Shown here one piece after another: positions 36,261 through 48,986 of a stretch of DNA of 64,000 nucleotides (position 1 is its first letter; each line of letters starts with the position of its first letter). A program made the position numbers and the translations under genes. The notes under the pieces are model-generated. The model had not been told where the DNA came from, did no database searches, and saw only the letters and a program-made list of their open reading frames with translations. The stretch comes from Laguncularia racemosa (taxonomy: Eukaryota > Streptophyta > Magnoliopsida > Myrtales > Combretaceae): assembly GCA_037954665.1 (NCBI GenBank), contig JBBMOL010000013.1:6758001-6822000 (forward strand), in the 5' to 3' direction.

Positions 36261-38419
36261 TTTTCTCTCAATTGCGAAGAACTCAACCTTAAGTTCTCTT
36301 CTAGATATAAAAGAACATCATTAAGATAAAATGGAAAGATATCTAACACATTGAATGTCTTTGAAATGCCCATACTATTAGGTAATCCGACTATATAAGC
36401 ATTATCATTAATCCTCTACGCTATTTGATACGAACCATACTTCTTAGGCTGCATCTTACTGTACTTCCCCATTAGAAACCTCTCTTTTGTAGGAACACTA
36501 TCACTTGATCAGCCATTGAAAACAGTTTTTTCCTATGATGTTTATCCACTGCTGCTTTGTCTTTGACATTTATTTGCCTTATCTTTCCTTGCACCCATGC
36601 TGTTAGTACTTGCCTCACACTTGGCGTATATACAGTTTTGGACTTCCTTATAGGATCATTCATCTCCTTTTTCGATTACTTGATTGTGAGTAATGAATGC
36701 TTCTCCACCTTAGAAAGTTTAGCACCATTTGCTAATTTGAAAAGCAAGAGAGTAAATTTCACCCCATCCTTTTCTAACATGTACACACTCTCCTTACCCA
36801 CATGCTGAGCATTGACATCATACTGCTAAGGTTTACCAAACAATAAGTGACAGGCATTCGTATCTACTATATCATAATACACCTCATCTCGGTATCTACT
36901 AATGGAAAAAGGTATTTTGCAACACTCTTTAATCTTAATCTTCTCTACTGTCTTAATCCATCCAATGGTATATGGATTGGGATGTTTCTTTATCGGAATT
37001 ACAATGCTTGTACGATTTTCCTGCCTATGATATTCTCACAACTGCGGCTATCTGCTATCAATTCAAAAAGTCATCCATCAATTGTATACTTGGTGCAGAA
37101 TAACTGATGTTGTTGAGTCTTATCCTCTCGCTTTGGTGCCAACATCAATTTCCTGATTACATAAGCTTACTCAACATATTCATCCTCTTCCTCGTAATAC
37201 TCATCACCCCCATCAGGCTCACAACGAATTCCATCCTCTTCATCTCTCTTTATTAAGTTAACCCCTCTTCTATTAGGATACTTATTAGACCAATGTCTTG
37301 GTTGATTACAATAGTAGCACTTCCCCAATATAGGCTTCAAATAAGGGTTGTTTTGTCTTGCCTATCCTTCGTCTCAGTTGGTTTCTTACCTGTTATTTTC
37401 TCTTCTTTGTTAACTCCTCATTGCATCTCTAAGGTAGTCTTACTCTTTTCAACCACAAATTTATTCAAACTCTCAACCTTGAGTTTACTACTACTACCAT
37501 CAAATCTACCATTCTTTTCCTGCATCATCTACTCAGCCTTAAGAACCATATTTTTAGCCTCATTCAAAGTACATAGAACATGTATCTCAAATTTGTCCCT
37601 AATATGCAGTCTCAAACTATCTAAATATTTAGCCACTTACTGACCCTCACTTTCTCTTAGGTCATTCTTCTCTACTAACCACATGAATTATGCAGTATAC
37701 TCATGTATAGTCCTCTACTCCTGGCAACACTTCTATTGCCGAAAAAGAATTTGCTCATAATTGGGAAGTAGGAAATCCCATTAGAGCAATTGCTTCATTT
37801 TATACCATATTCTCATGGGTTGTTTACCCTCATGATACTGCCTATTCTGGAGCCTCTCCCACCAAGCTAAAGCATCCCCTTTCAATCTACATGCTACTAA
37901 TTTCACTCTCTTTGCCTCATGAATTACCATATATTCAAAGAATCTATCTATTTCAACAATCTAATTAATAAAATCTTCAATATTTAAATTACCATTAAAG
38001 TTAGGAATATTGACCTTTGGCTTAAATTCTCCGTTGTATTTGAAGTTGAACTCACAACCGTTTCTTTAGTATCTACCACCATCACCACCTCTCCTACGTG
38101 GCCGTTCTTCCCTAAACTATACCTAGTCTTCCTCCTTTGAATCATCATCATACATTTGTAATACATGATTTACAACTACAGGTTTGACAATAGGATTGTT
38201 GCTCGCATACTTTGCCTTTGGTCGCATCCCACCACTGTTCCCATTTTTGTTGGCACTGAAATGCTTGATCATGTCATCAAAGCACTATTCTAAACGCCGG
38301 AATCTTTGATCCATGGTATTCAACATCGCCCTTTGATCCTGCACCTTGGTTTGCAGCTCTTCTACATCCCAAGCAATGTCCGAAACATGACCACCTACTA
38401 AACTGCTGTCTCTTGACAT
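36261..38419 (-). pseudogene. gag-protease and pol C-terminal remnants of the deleted gypsy element
   Basis: Gag starts with ATG at 38419 and has an N-terminal coiled-coil-like segment (DVEELQTKVQDQRAM), then a capsid region with WWERLQ at about 37850 and a degenerate zinc knuckle. A protease-like region continues to about 36900. The frame then passes straight into the post-integrase tail of pol, which normally lies more than 2 kb further on. Several in-frame stops make it non-coding today. Confidence 0.7.
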
Positions 38420-38458
38420 CGTGGCAAGAATTTTCCACTTTGATACTGAGTGATACAG

Positions 38459-38824
38459 TGAGTTAACGTATACATAAGACCAATCGATGATTAATCTTCA
38501 AACTCAATAGAAAGTGACAAAGTTTCTCTCTCAAAACTATCTCAACTCGTAATATGTGATAAGATATGATCAAATCAACTAAAGACAAAAAGATTACTAT
38601 AAACACCCTAAAATATGGATCGGCACAGTCTTCAACATTAGCATAAAGAAGCCTGTGTCGCTTTAAGTGAAATTTCACTCTTGGACACCTTGGCACACCC
38701 ACTTGCACAGGTGTGCTAGTTGCCATGCCCATTAATATGCCCCTTGGCATGGGTGTGCTTATGGGCATGTTGGCCTATGTTCGCCCACGACTGCTCCATC
38801 TTGCACTACTTCTTACTCTACATC
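38459..38824 (-). repeat. 5' LTR of the deleted gypsy element
   Basis: It is the partner of 35911-36260. The sequence just inside, in minus orientation, contains two TATCA words within 20 bases, a weak reminder of a tRNA-Met primer binding site, but no good match. Confidence 0.72.
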
Positions 38825-41447
38825 AAAATTTTATGATGTCGTCACTCAAACCATGTTAGCACCTATTGGCAGCTTACTTCACTGTTAATAGACTTTATTT
38901 ATTATTATTCAAGGTGATTTACATTAAAAAAGAAAAAATTGTCAATAAGTATTTGTGAAAGTCATTGATAACTATTTTTACAGTTAATAAACTTTATTTT
39001 ATTATAATTTAGGAGATTTTATTGTAATAAAAAAGTAATAGCACATTACGATCTTTTTGAACAATGGAACCATAAAATTGCCCAATTTTAAGAACCCACT
39101 TTTGAACTATTCTATATTTTTGTATAAGTTATGACAATATTTCCAATTAAGGAAAGATTTTGAATTTTTGAAATATTGCATTTATACGCCTTAAAAATGC
39201 TGATATAAAAAAATTTCTCCGCAAAATCTGTCAATTATAAGGACATACACTTAAAATTGAATTCTTAAATCGACTGAGTAAGGTTTTCTTAACTTAATTA
39301 ATGTTTTATTATTCAAATAGCTTAAATTGAATAATAAATCAGTTTTAAAAAATCATTTCAACTATATATAATATAAAAGATTAAAGGAAAATTTTGGATT
39401 TCTCTTCGTAATTCACTCCAAAATTTTTAAACGGAAAGAATCATTTAATATATATATATATATATATCATAGTTGATAATACCTTGTGGAATGAGTAGGT
39501 TCCAAGTGAAGCATATATGCCCATATCTATCCCCAACTAAAAAGCGCATGTGCAGCCAATGGTAGGCCCATGCTTCCACCATAGCAGCAGAAGCACCGCG
39601 GACCCAGAAAGGCACCAGTCCTCTATTATACCAAATACAGAGTGGATGTATTGGTTAAATCCACCCTTGATGCAAGACTAAAGTTCCAAACAAAACCCTA
39701 ACAAGTCAGCCATAAAAAAAGAAAAAAAAAATTGTATATACTAACTTTACATAAGGACAAACATATAATGCTGCCCCAATTCAGCCTTACATATCCACAA
39801 GAGAAAGGTAGAAGCCAAGAGAGCTGAAAAGGGTCACATGAGACATAAATTTATAGGGCTCTAGATAGAAATGTGAAGGTGTACTTGCTATGCCCTAGTA
39901 AATATGTCTATATCAATATACTTTGTATATTCTGATATTGACACATGAAAAATACTAGATATACTTGGTAAAGACTAAAGAGCACCTATAAGTTAGCTTA
40001 TTTATCTTAGTTCTCTAAAATCAAAAGAAAAAACCGCGGGAGTGGAGGGTATTTGAGCTTGCATGTAAAACAAGAATGGTTTCTAATATATCTCATGTCT
40101 ACACTTATTAATATTTTTTCTCCATGTATTAATGCCACACTACATGGGTGATTTGTCAATTGGGTATGTTTTTTTCATTAAGTGTCTCAACATAAACTTA
40201 TTCCAAATTACTTGATAAGAAACTATAGAATTTTTAAATTTATATATTATGGAAGGAATAATAGAAATTATATCATTTTTACAAGAAAAATAAACGTACT
40301 ATACAAATATAAAAAAATATATACATTTAAATTGTTAAGAAAATACTTATACATTACCCCCAAAAAAAAAGAAAAAATTATATATATATATGTATGTATA
40401 AAAACTTATGACACAACATCAAATTAACAGCTGTTCAAAGTATCCATAAACCTTAAATTTGTAAGGATTGAATCTTAGATTAAAAAGCTATGCATGGATG
40501 TTGTGCTTGTGCGATTCCTTTTATACTTTTTTTTTTTTCAGTTTTGGCAGTTCCTTTATGTAAAAGCCACCTGGGTTGGTGAATCTTCATCATTGCCTGA
40601 TCATAATTCATAAAGATAATCAACGATAATGAAGATTAACTTTTGCTCTTTCTCCTTCTAGAGATGGAGTCGGTGACTCCATGGAACCCTTGATATATGC
40701 AATTTAGCTAAATATGAACAGCAAATTATCCAAAGCATGCATGAGCACGGTGGAATAATGAAGGAAAGGGAAGGAGCATTCAATTAATTAAAATGGGAAA
40801 CAGTGCATGAAGTGGACCAATGTTTGATATGGAAATTTCAAGAAGAAAGGCCATAAAGCAAACGAAAGTCACTCTCACCTGTCATAATGTATAGGAAATT
40901 ATCAGCAAGGTATCTCTATGAACTTCTAATGAAATTGTAATGAAAAATTTATTTTTATTACATTCTGTCTTCTTCTTTTTCTCTCTAGTAAATCGAAGCG
41001 TCAATCGCAAATACACTATATTTGCTCTGCTTAAATCTTAAAAAACTTACTTTGATACTCTTTTATGAACATTTTATTATTGATTAAAATAATAAATAAG
41101 TAGTATTAATTATAACAACATATTCAAAAAGTAAAAATATAGAAGAAAAAAAAGTTCTTTTTTCTCCCTTATTGTATGTAATTATTTATTATAATAAAAG
41201 TAAGGTTATGTAAAAATCTGAAGGTACATGATGGTTTTTTCCCAATAAAAAAAAAAAGAAAATGGGTTCAAACCCTTGATTTTAAAAATAAAAAGGTATC
41301 AAGAGTCAAAGCTATTAATATAAATGCTATTTCAAGAATTTTTCTTTTCATCGTATTCATTGAAAAAATAATAATAATAAGATTAACATAAATATAATAG
41401 GATGTATTTACATTTTACTTTGAATTAAACACTTTAAAAATTATAAT

Positions 41448-41470
41448 TTATTATTATTATTATTATTATT
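41448..41470. repeat. (ATT)n microsatellite
   Basis: About seven uninterrupted TTA/ATT units. Confidence 0.75.
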
Positions 41471-44400
41471 TTATCCAATAAGCTCAATGGCCAAAGTCAT
41501 CCATAGTAAGTGCACCTCATTGCTTTTCTTTGATTACACTACCAACCCACCTACTTGCCTTTATTACTTTTTCCTTTTTTTTCCCCATCTGTTTATCACC
41601 ACCAACATTTCTGATTCAAATTTGCCCTTGTGTTTTGTTCTTATTTACCCAATGTTTTCTTTCCATTCCACTGTCCAGTACCACAGAATATCCTGACTTC
41701 CTGAGTTTGGTGGCCTCAGGCTGAGCTGACAGTAATAAGAGAGGTCCCCAAAATACTTGCTTAGGTAAGGTAAGGTATGTCACGAGATTCACAAGCTATG
41801 CTGAACTTTAAAACTATCTGGTGTATGGATATCTGCCATATCAAATTAAAGAAAGACCAAAAGAAAGAAAACATTTTTACCAAAAAGGAAAAAAAAAATT
41901 GATAACTAATCTTATATTTAAAAATATGCCTTTGGATGTAACTCTTAAGACTGCATGTACTAGCTGTTGATATTTTTAATATATTTTGATCTTACCGGAA
42001 AAAAAATCTTATATTTAAGTCTATTGTCTAAAATACCATTTTACTAGATTATAAGAAGTGATTTTAAATTAGGTCATCATTTGACACATAGCACGATCTA
42101 ATTGATCAAATAATTGATTTTCACTAATCAAATCGTGCCACTTATCATTCTCTAATGAATAAATTAATGCTATTACTAAAAAGACTCATTTACAAATGTT
42201 AAGGACTCGGATGTAAAAAATAAAACGTTTAAGAATAAAATAAAAAAATATGGCAAACATTAATGACTAAATTTATATATTTTTTTCTAAGAATAATAAA
42301 AGGTTTTGTTAATGAAAAGATATAAATAACAAAAATATTTTTTAAAATGAATATATATATATAAAGAAAAAATGAAGAGCCATGTTGTTATGAGCTTGCC
42401 AGTTAATTCCAACATGCTTAGAATTTTTGCTGTACTGAAAGCAACACTAACATGTGGCTTTTTATGAAACGTAAGGGCACAACATGCTGATATTGAAAAT
42501 GATAGAATAACAAAAAAGTCTCCCAAATAATATATTAAAATAGAATTATTATTCCAAAAATAACATAACATTAATATAGGTATGATATTTTATTTCAAAA
42601 TAAGTATTTAATTCTAAATACTCTATTAAAATTTTTTACTTACATGGATAGCATAATCTTGATTTGTTGTGATTGTATGAAGATTAGTTTCAAATATATC
42701 AAGATCTATGATAGTTATTTTGACTATCTTTTCTTGAGGATTTCTCTCGTTGGATATTAGAGCTTTTATTGACCATTTTTCTTATCGTAAGGAAAAAGAC
42801 TTTAATGGTACTAACACGCCATATAAATAAACTAATGATGTGTATCAATAGAATTTTAATATGGATTTGACTAGTTTTATTTCTAATTTTTAAATAGATT
42901 GGATCACCATTTTAGTTCTCTTGTACTTTACCCTTACCTTCATATTTTTCACTTTTTTTTTTTTGATGCAGTATTGTGAATTGTCAAGTTGGTACAACCC
43001 CATTTCAACCAAATAACCTCATAAGTTAGTGACCTTAAAAGTTTCTAAGGTTCCAAAAATGGCCTTGGAAAGGCTATTGAGTTGCTCCTCCCTTTTGATT
43101 CTTTGCACGTGAGGGTTAAATTTTGAATATGCTATATGTATGTAAACTTCAACATGGTGTGGTTGATGAATTTTTCATTCATGATCTAGTGTAGTTGATT
43201 AAATGATTGACTAGCTAGGGTTTGGAGGTTCTCATGGAGTCAAGAGTCTCAAGACTTATACAGCAAACAACTTAGGAAGTTTTTAATGAAGTTAGTAGCT
43301 AATTTAATGGCTCGAAAACTTCCAAAATGAGATGCCTTCTTAACATTTCGAGGTGGAAACAAAAAGAAAAACTATATATGAGTAGGACTAAGACTATCTT
43401 AATCTGATTATTATTAATATTTTTTAAAAATAGTATATCCTTATTTATCAATTATTTGGCCTCTTTCTTAGTATTTAACTTTATGCATGCAAAATCATCT
43501 TCATTATATTCTCTGGAAATGATGACTAATATTTGTCATATCAAAATTGAAGGTAGCTTATTTTTGCAAACAATATTACTTTTCAACAAAGATAACAATG
43601 GTGATAGAATCTAGATTAGTCTTCAATCATCTCTAGTAACTCCCTCAATTGTAGTCAAACCCGAATTATGGATAGTCAATATATCCATCAATATTTAACT
43701 TAACTTATATTTCTTGTGAGAATCACCAAGAAAATGGTTGTTTGTGTTTGGTAAAAAGTGATTTTTTTTCCCCATTTTTTTACTGTATACTTAAAATGTG
43801 AAAGTTTTTCGACAAATCATTTGGGTTAAAGGTAAGGAAGAATTGGATCTATCAAACAATTTATCATAACGATCCAGCCAAATCAAATATAACATGAAAG
43901 CAAATAAGATACCTTTTGGTGGAGTAGAGAAAGAAGTTCCCTATATTGCAATGCTGTTGCAAATCAAGTCTAGTAAATTTTATGGTTGATCTACCCACGT
44001 TTGATCATTGGACCCTCGTTCTTCAACAACCTGAGCTATTTAAAATGTTCCAAATCTTCGTCTGGATTATGGCATCTAGGAAATTCTGCAAATCACAATG
44101 TATTTCTATTTCTCAAACTGGCCACCATGTGCAATCCATTATGATAGATACGTTAGAGAAAAAAACTATAATTCTGGGCTAAAAAGAGATTACCAAATCC
44201 AATGTCATTTCTATTGTCACTTGTTTCATTTTATAGGAATCTTTTAAACATTTGTTCATTCTTTTTATTGGAAGTGATTATCAAATATTACGGATCGTAA
44301 AAGAGTTGAATCAGTATAATACATTACTAAACTTGAATTTAAGCTCAACAAAATATTTTAAAGTTTAAGCTTAGGCGAACTTCAAATTTTGAGCTGAAGC

Positions 44401-44479
44401 TCAAAGCAACATTTGACAAGTTCAAAATCAATTCAATTCAACTTATTTATGTTTATTTTTTTAAAGTATATATTTTCCA

Positions 44480-44501
44480 TAATAATAATAATAATAATAA
44501 T
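44480..44501. repeat. (AAT)n microsatellite
   Basis: About seven uninterrupted AAT units. Confidence 0.75.
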
Positions 44502-45121
44502 CGAATCCAATTCGTATTCGATTGACGTTTAAACTTGATTCAAGCTGAATTAGACTTGCGAGATAGTTAAGCTAAACATTATATCACTCAAACTCGACTC
44601 ACTAAAATATTTAAATAGTTTAAACTTGAGTTTAAATCTAAGTAGATAAATCAAGTTCAATTAAATATCAAATCAAATTTATATAACTCGGTTTGATTTA
44701 TTTACACGTATGATGCAAATCTTAACGATCAAAGGCAAACACATTATTTTCCGTCCGAACAACGTAAACTATCTATTAATAGACTAAATAAGTAAGTAGA
44801 GTCCCCAAAAGTATATGCAAAAACTTCAAATTTAACCGTTAAGTGGAACAAATTGTCCTCTAAAACCCATCCCAGGAAAAAAAAAAAAAAAAACACCAAA
44901 CAAAAGGCCAAGACCAAGACTAAAGACCGAGACCCCCGCCAACCAAGTTGGATGGCATAATCGTAACAAACACCAGCTCATGGGGTCATTTCATTTGTTC
45001 AATAAACATCGGTCACATTAAGCGCGAGAAACAATGCCACTTCCTGGCATCCACGTCAAAAGACTCACCTGATAACGACTGCCTGATTGCCACGTATGAT
45101 TCATCTACCCACTCATATCTC

Positions 45122-45131
45122 GACACGTGTC
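45122..45131 (+). promoter_or_regulatory. Palindromic G-box (GACACGTGTC) upstream of the IRK-like gene
   Basis: GACACGTGTC is a perfect palindrome around the G-box core CACGTG, the binding site type of bZIP and bHLH factors, and also fits an ABA-response element. Related ACGT words occur at about 45051-45057 (CCACGTC) and 45091-45096 (CCACGT). All lie within 150 bases upstream of the presumed transcribed leader, a plausible promoter position. Function is inferred only. Confidence 0.4.
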
Positions 45132-45612
45132 TCCAGACAAATTGAATAACCCCAACGAACCTAAGAACCCGACCCCATTATTAAGCCGTTAAAAAGCCCA
45201 AGAAAATAAAAAAAAAAAACGCTTCTTTTGCTAACGCACAAGTCACAACCAAACACCACTCTCGCCCTCTCTCTGTGGCTCGTTTCACCGGACTACGGCT
45301 GCGGGAACCCTAGTTTTCTCCGCCGGTGCCTCAGAGAAACTCATTGTCCGAGAAGGATTATTGGGCCTCTAGTGAAATTTCCGAAATGCTGCTGTTTTGC
45401 TGTCTCCGTTCCCTCGATCAGTTCACTTAAAAAATCTAACCTTACTCTCTTTCTTCAACATTTTGCGCTTTCAAGTTCAAGCTTTTCCTTCTAAACCTCC
45501 TTTCTGGGTTTTCTCTTACAAGAAAAAGCAAGTCCATTATATATTCACTCACCTGTAACTCTAGTTTATTGGGGGAAAAAAAAAGGGTGATGTTATCTTC
45601 ACTTTTAAGATA

Positions 45613-45743
45613 ATGAAATGTAAGCCAACTTGTTTCTCTCTCTTTTTTTCAAAACCCAATTGCAACAATTTCACTTCTTTAAAGTCATGATATCATCTTG
45701 GTTACTTCTTATTCTTCATGGCTCTGTGATTATTTCACTATAG
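45613..45743 (+). promoter_or_regulatory. Upstream ORFs in the leader of the IRK-like gene
   Basis: Three ATG-started frames precede the main start. The first is 45613-45690 (25 codons plus stop). The second is 45687-45743 (18 codons plus stop), and its ATG overlaps the first frame's stop as ATGA. The third is 45718-45729 (three codons plus stop). If the leader is unspliced here, these would reduce initiation at the main ATG 45767. The presence of the leader in mature RNA is inferred from position, not shown. Confidence 0.4.
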
Positions 45744-45766
45744 TTCAAATCGTTAGTCTCAAAAAG

Positions 45767-48700
45767 ATGGTGAAGTGTACAATGCTGCTGTGTTTATTTG
45801 TTGCTTTTTTTGTTCTATCCAATGTAGTGGCTATATCTGTGAGTCCTTCTCTAAATGATGATGTTTTGGGGTTAATAGTTTTCAAAGCTGATATAATTGA
45901 TCCAAAAGGGAAGCTTTCATCTTGGAATGAAGATGATGATAATGCTTGTAATTGGAATGGTGTTAAATGTAACCCAAGATCTAACCGTGTTATCGAGCTG
46001 AATCTTGACGGTTTTTCACTTTCCGGTCACTTAGGAAGAGGTCTTTTACAGTTGCAATTCCTTAGGAAGTTGTCTCTAGCTAAGAACAATTTGACTGGAA
46101 GTATAAGTCCTAATATTGCTAGGATAGATAATTTGAGAGTGCTCGATTTGAGTGAGAATTCCTTTTCGGGTTCGATGCCAGATGAGTTTTTCCAACAATG
46201 TGGGTCTTTGAGATCTATTTCATTAGCTAAAAATATGTTCTCTGGGGAAATACCTAAAAGTTTAGGTCTCTGTGGGTCTCTCGCGTCAATGGACTTCTCG
46301 GGAAATAGATTTTCGGGTACTCTGCCGGGTGGTGTTTGGTCTGTGAGTGGTCTTAGGTTACTTGATTTGTCGGATAACTTATTGGAGGGTGAAATTGCAA
46401 AAGAAATTGAAGATATGAAGAATTTGAGGTCCATAAGCCTGAGGAAGAATCGGTTTTCTGGTTCCGTCCCCGATGGTGTTGGAAGCTGTTTCCTTTTAAG
46501 GTCTCTTGATTTGAGTGAAAATTCTTTTTCTGGAAACATTCCAGGAACATTGCAACAGCTGAATCTGTGTAGCTATTTGGATCTACATGGAAATTCTTTG
46601 GAAGGTGAAGTTCCTGAATGGATTGAAAAAATGGAAGGTCTTGAAATTTTGGATCTTTCGGCTAATAGATTTTCTGGTCAGCTTCCTAGTTCAATAGGAA
46701 ATTTACAGTCCTTGCAAACTTTGAACTTTTCACGTAATAATATTTCTGGGACAATACCTGAGTCTTTGTCAACTTGCAAAAACCTTCAGGGGTTGGATGT
46801 CAGTCATAATTCATTTACTGGGAATTTACCGGAATGGATCTTTACATCTGTTTTAATGAAATCTTCACTTTCGAATAGTAAAATCAGTGCGAATGCAGAT
46901 AGCATTCAAAAGCTTCAAGTACTGGATTTGTCTTCAAATTCGTTTTCAGGTCAGATATCCTCTTCCATGGGCAATTTAAGCGGTTTACAGTTCCTGAATC
47001 TGGGGAATAATTCTCTAACCGGTTCTATTCCATGGAGTATTGGGAAATTAAAAGCCTTAAATGTTCTTGACTTGAGTGGAAACTCGTTGAATGGTAGTAT
47101 TCCCAGTGAAATCGGGGAAGCGGCTTCTTTGAGAGAGCTGAGGTTACAATTCAACGGCCTTGCTGGGAACATTCCAACTTCTATTCAGAAATGCTCTTCT
47201 ATGACAACTCTGTAAGTGCTTGCTTGCTTTGTTAATGTATCTTGTTCATTTACTCTTATGTTTTCTGCATCGTTGTTGGTGCTTGTAAGCATATTGGCTT
47301 AGTGGTTTGGATACATTAAACAAGACATAGTAGCCGAGGAAGTTACTTCTGCCCTAAGCATGCGAATCGTTCTAGCCATCTTTATTGTTATAACAAATCT
47401 TATTCTTAAAGCAAGCAACCTATTTGAGTTTGCTGTGAAATCTTTGGTTCATTTTGCTAGCAAGCACATTATTTGAGAATCAAATGGCTTCTCAAGTAGT
47501 CTATGAGCTCATACATAGAGTTTTGTTGTTGTGTAGGATGCTCTCGCGGAACAATCTCAATGGTCCTATTCCGGCATCGATTTCAAAACTTGCCAACCTG
47601 CAGATTGTAGACCTCTCGTTTAACAACCTTTCAGGAACTCTACCCAAGCAATTGACCAATCTTGCCTGCTTGGTGACCTTCAACATTTCACATAACAATC
47701 TCCAAGGTGAACTCCCTCTTGGAGGATTTTTCAACACCATATCACCCTCCTCAGTTTACAGCAACCCTGCCCTTTGTGGTTCTGTTGTTAACAAGTCTTG
47801 CCCTGCGGTCCTTCCCAAGCCCATTGTCCTCAACCCAAACTCATCTTCCGACTCCACAGAAGGCTCTCTGCCTCCCCCTATTGGCCATAAACGAATTATC
47901 CTCAGTATTTCTGCGCTTATTGCTATTGGTGCTGCTGCTGTTATCATTATCGGTGTTATTGCCATCACAGTCCTCAACCTCCGTGTTCGTTCATCAGCCT
48001 CCCGATCTGCAGCAGCGGTTGCCCTATCTGCTGGGGATGACTTCAGCCGTTCCCCAACTACAGATGCCAACTCTGGCAAGCTTGTCATGTTCACAGGAGA
48101 TCCCGACTTCAGTACTGGGGCACATGCTCTACTGAATAAGGACTGTGAACTTGGCCGTGGTGGGTTTGGAGCAGTATATCGGACGGTTCTTAGAGATGGG
48201 AGGGCAGTTGCAATTAAGAAGCTCACTGTCTCGAGTCTGGTCAAGTCTCAAGAAGATTTTGAAAGGGAAGCAAAGAAACTTGGAAAAGTTAGGCATACTA
48301 ATCTCGTGGAGCTTGAAGGTTACTATTGGACGCAGTCATTGCAGCTTCTCATATACGAGTTTGTCTCAGGTGGAAGTCTCTACAAGCATCTTCATGAAGG
48401 GCCTGGTGGAAATTTCCTTTCTTGGAATGACAGATTCAACATTATACTTGGAACTGCTAAAGGCCTTGCTCACTTGCACCAAATGAACATAATTCACTAC
48501 AACATAAAGTCAAGCAACATCCTGATTGACGGCACGGGTGAAGCCAAAGTTGGAGACTTCGGCCTGGCTAGGCTATTGCCAATGCTGGACCGGTACGTGT
48601 TGAGCAGCAAAATTCAGAGTGCTCTTGGATACATGGCACCAGAGTTTGCCTGTCGGACAGTGAAGATAACTGAGAAGTGTGATGTTTATGGCTTTGGGGT

Positions 48701-48986
48701 ATTAGCACTTGAGATTGTGACTGGGAAAAGGCCTGTTGAGTACATGGAAGACGATGTGGTTGTTCTTTGTGACATGGTCAGGAGTGCGTTGGAGGAGGGC
48801 CGAGTGGAGGAATGTGTTGATGGGAGGCTACATGGGAACTTTCCAGCAGAAGAGGCGATTCCAGTCGTTAAACTAGGTCTAATTTGCACATCGCCGGTCC
48901 CGTCCAACCGTCCAGACATGGGAGAGGTTGTCAACATATTGGAGTTAGTTAGATGCCCTTCTGAGGGGCAAGAGGATTTGGCTTGA
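45767..48986 (+). CDS. IRK: LRR receptor-like kinase, IRK orthologue candidate, two exons, 964 aa
   Basis: This is a plasma-membrane receptor-like kinase. Arabidopsis IRK (At3g56370) is expressed in meristems and restrains root endodermal divisions. Exon 1 is 45767-47211 and exon 2 is 47537-48986, with a GT-AG intron of 325 bases between them; the join restores a Leu codon inside an LRR. The ATG at 45767 starts a clear signal peptide (about residues 1-22); the longer open frame upstream has no ATG. The LRR cap is NDDVLGLIVFKAD through CNWNGVKC, followed by roughly twenty LRRs. The transmembrane segment lies at about 602-630 (ISALIAIGAAAVIIIGVIAI), followed by a basic stop-transfer. The kinase domain has GRGGFG (about 688), AIKK lysine (about 709) and DFG (about 822). 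The catalytic-loop HRD is replaced by HYN (about 802-804), so catalysis is doubtful; the same change occurs in IRK relatives. Overall length matches the family. No frameshift or internal stop was found. Confidence 0.94.

Larger units (their letters stand above)
35911..38824 (-). mobile_element. Internally deleted Ty3/gypsy LTR retrotransposon
   Basis: Two direct repeats flank the element: 35911-36260 (350 bases) and 38459-38824 (366 bases). In minus orientation both start TGATGTAGAG and end TAACTCA. A purine tract (GAGAGAAAA) lies just inside the downstream LTR, where a polypurine tract belongs. Between them, on the minus strand, are gag from 38419, a zinc-knuckle at about 37320-37280 (CYYCNQPRHW, final Cys replaced by Tyr), a protease-like piece, then directly the C-terminal part of pol (36800-36200, including PKKYGSYQIAQRINDNAY). 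The reverse transcriptase, RNase H and integrase core are missing. Many stops are present. No target duplication was found. Confidence 0.75.
38825..45121. other. Long AT-rich intergenic stretch, no gene seen
   Basis: About 6.3 kb with no supported gene. It contains TA-rich tracts at 39451-39468 and 40378-40392, an (ATT)n run at about 41448-41470 and an (AAT)n run at about 44480-44501. The interval 44310-44750 is rich in AAGCTCAA/TTGAGTTT words typical of decayed repeats. The open frames here (41487-41696, 42287-42571, 43946-44182, 44948-45145) are AT-driven and show no motifs. Confidence 0.45.

Noticed and set aside
44948..45145. 65-codon frame upstream of IRK
   Set aside because: It covers the G-box promoter region, has no motif and is better explained as chance.
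46027..46539. 170-codon open frame antisense to the IRK exon 1
   Set aside because: It mirrors the leucine-rich repeats. Long antisense frames are a by-product of LRR codon usage, and there is no independent start context or motif.
47756..48244. 162-codon antisense frame over IRK exon 2, and the overlapping plus-strand frames at 47707-48135 and 48145-48486
   Set aside because: All overlap the well-supported kinase coding sequence in the wrong frame and show no domain.
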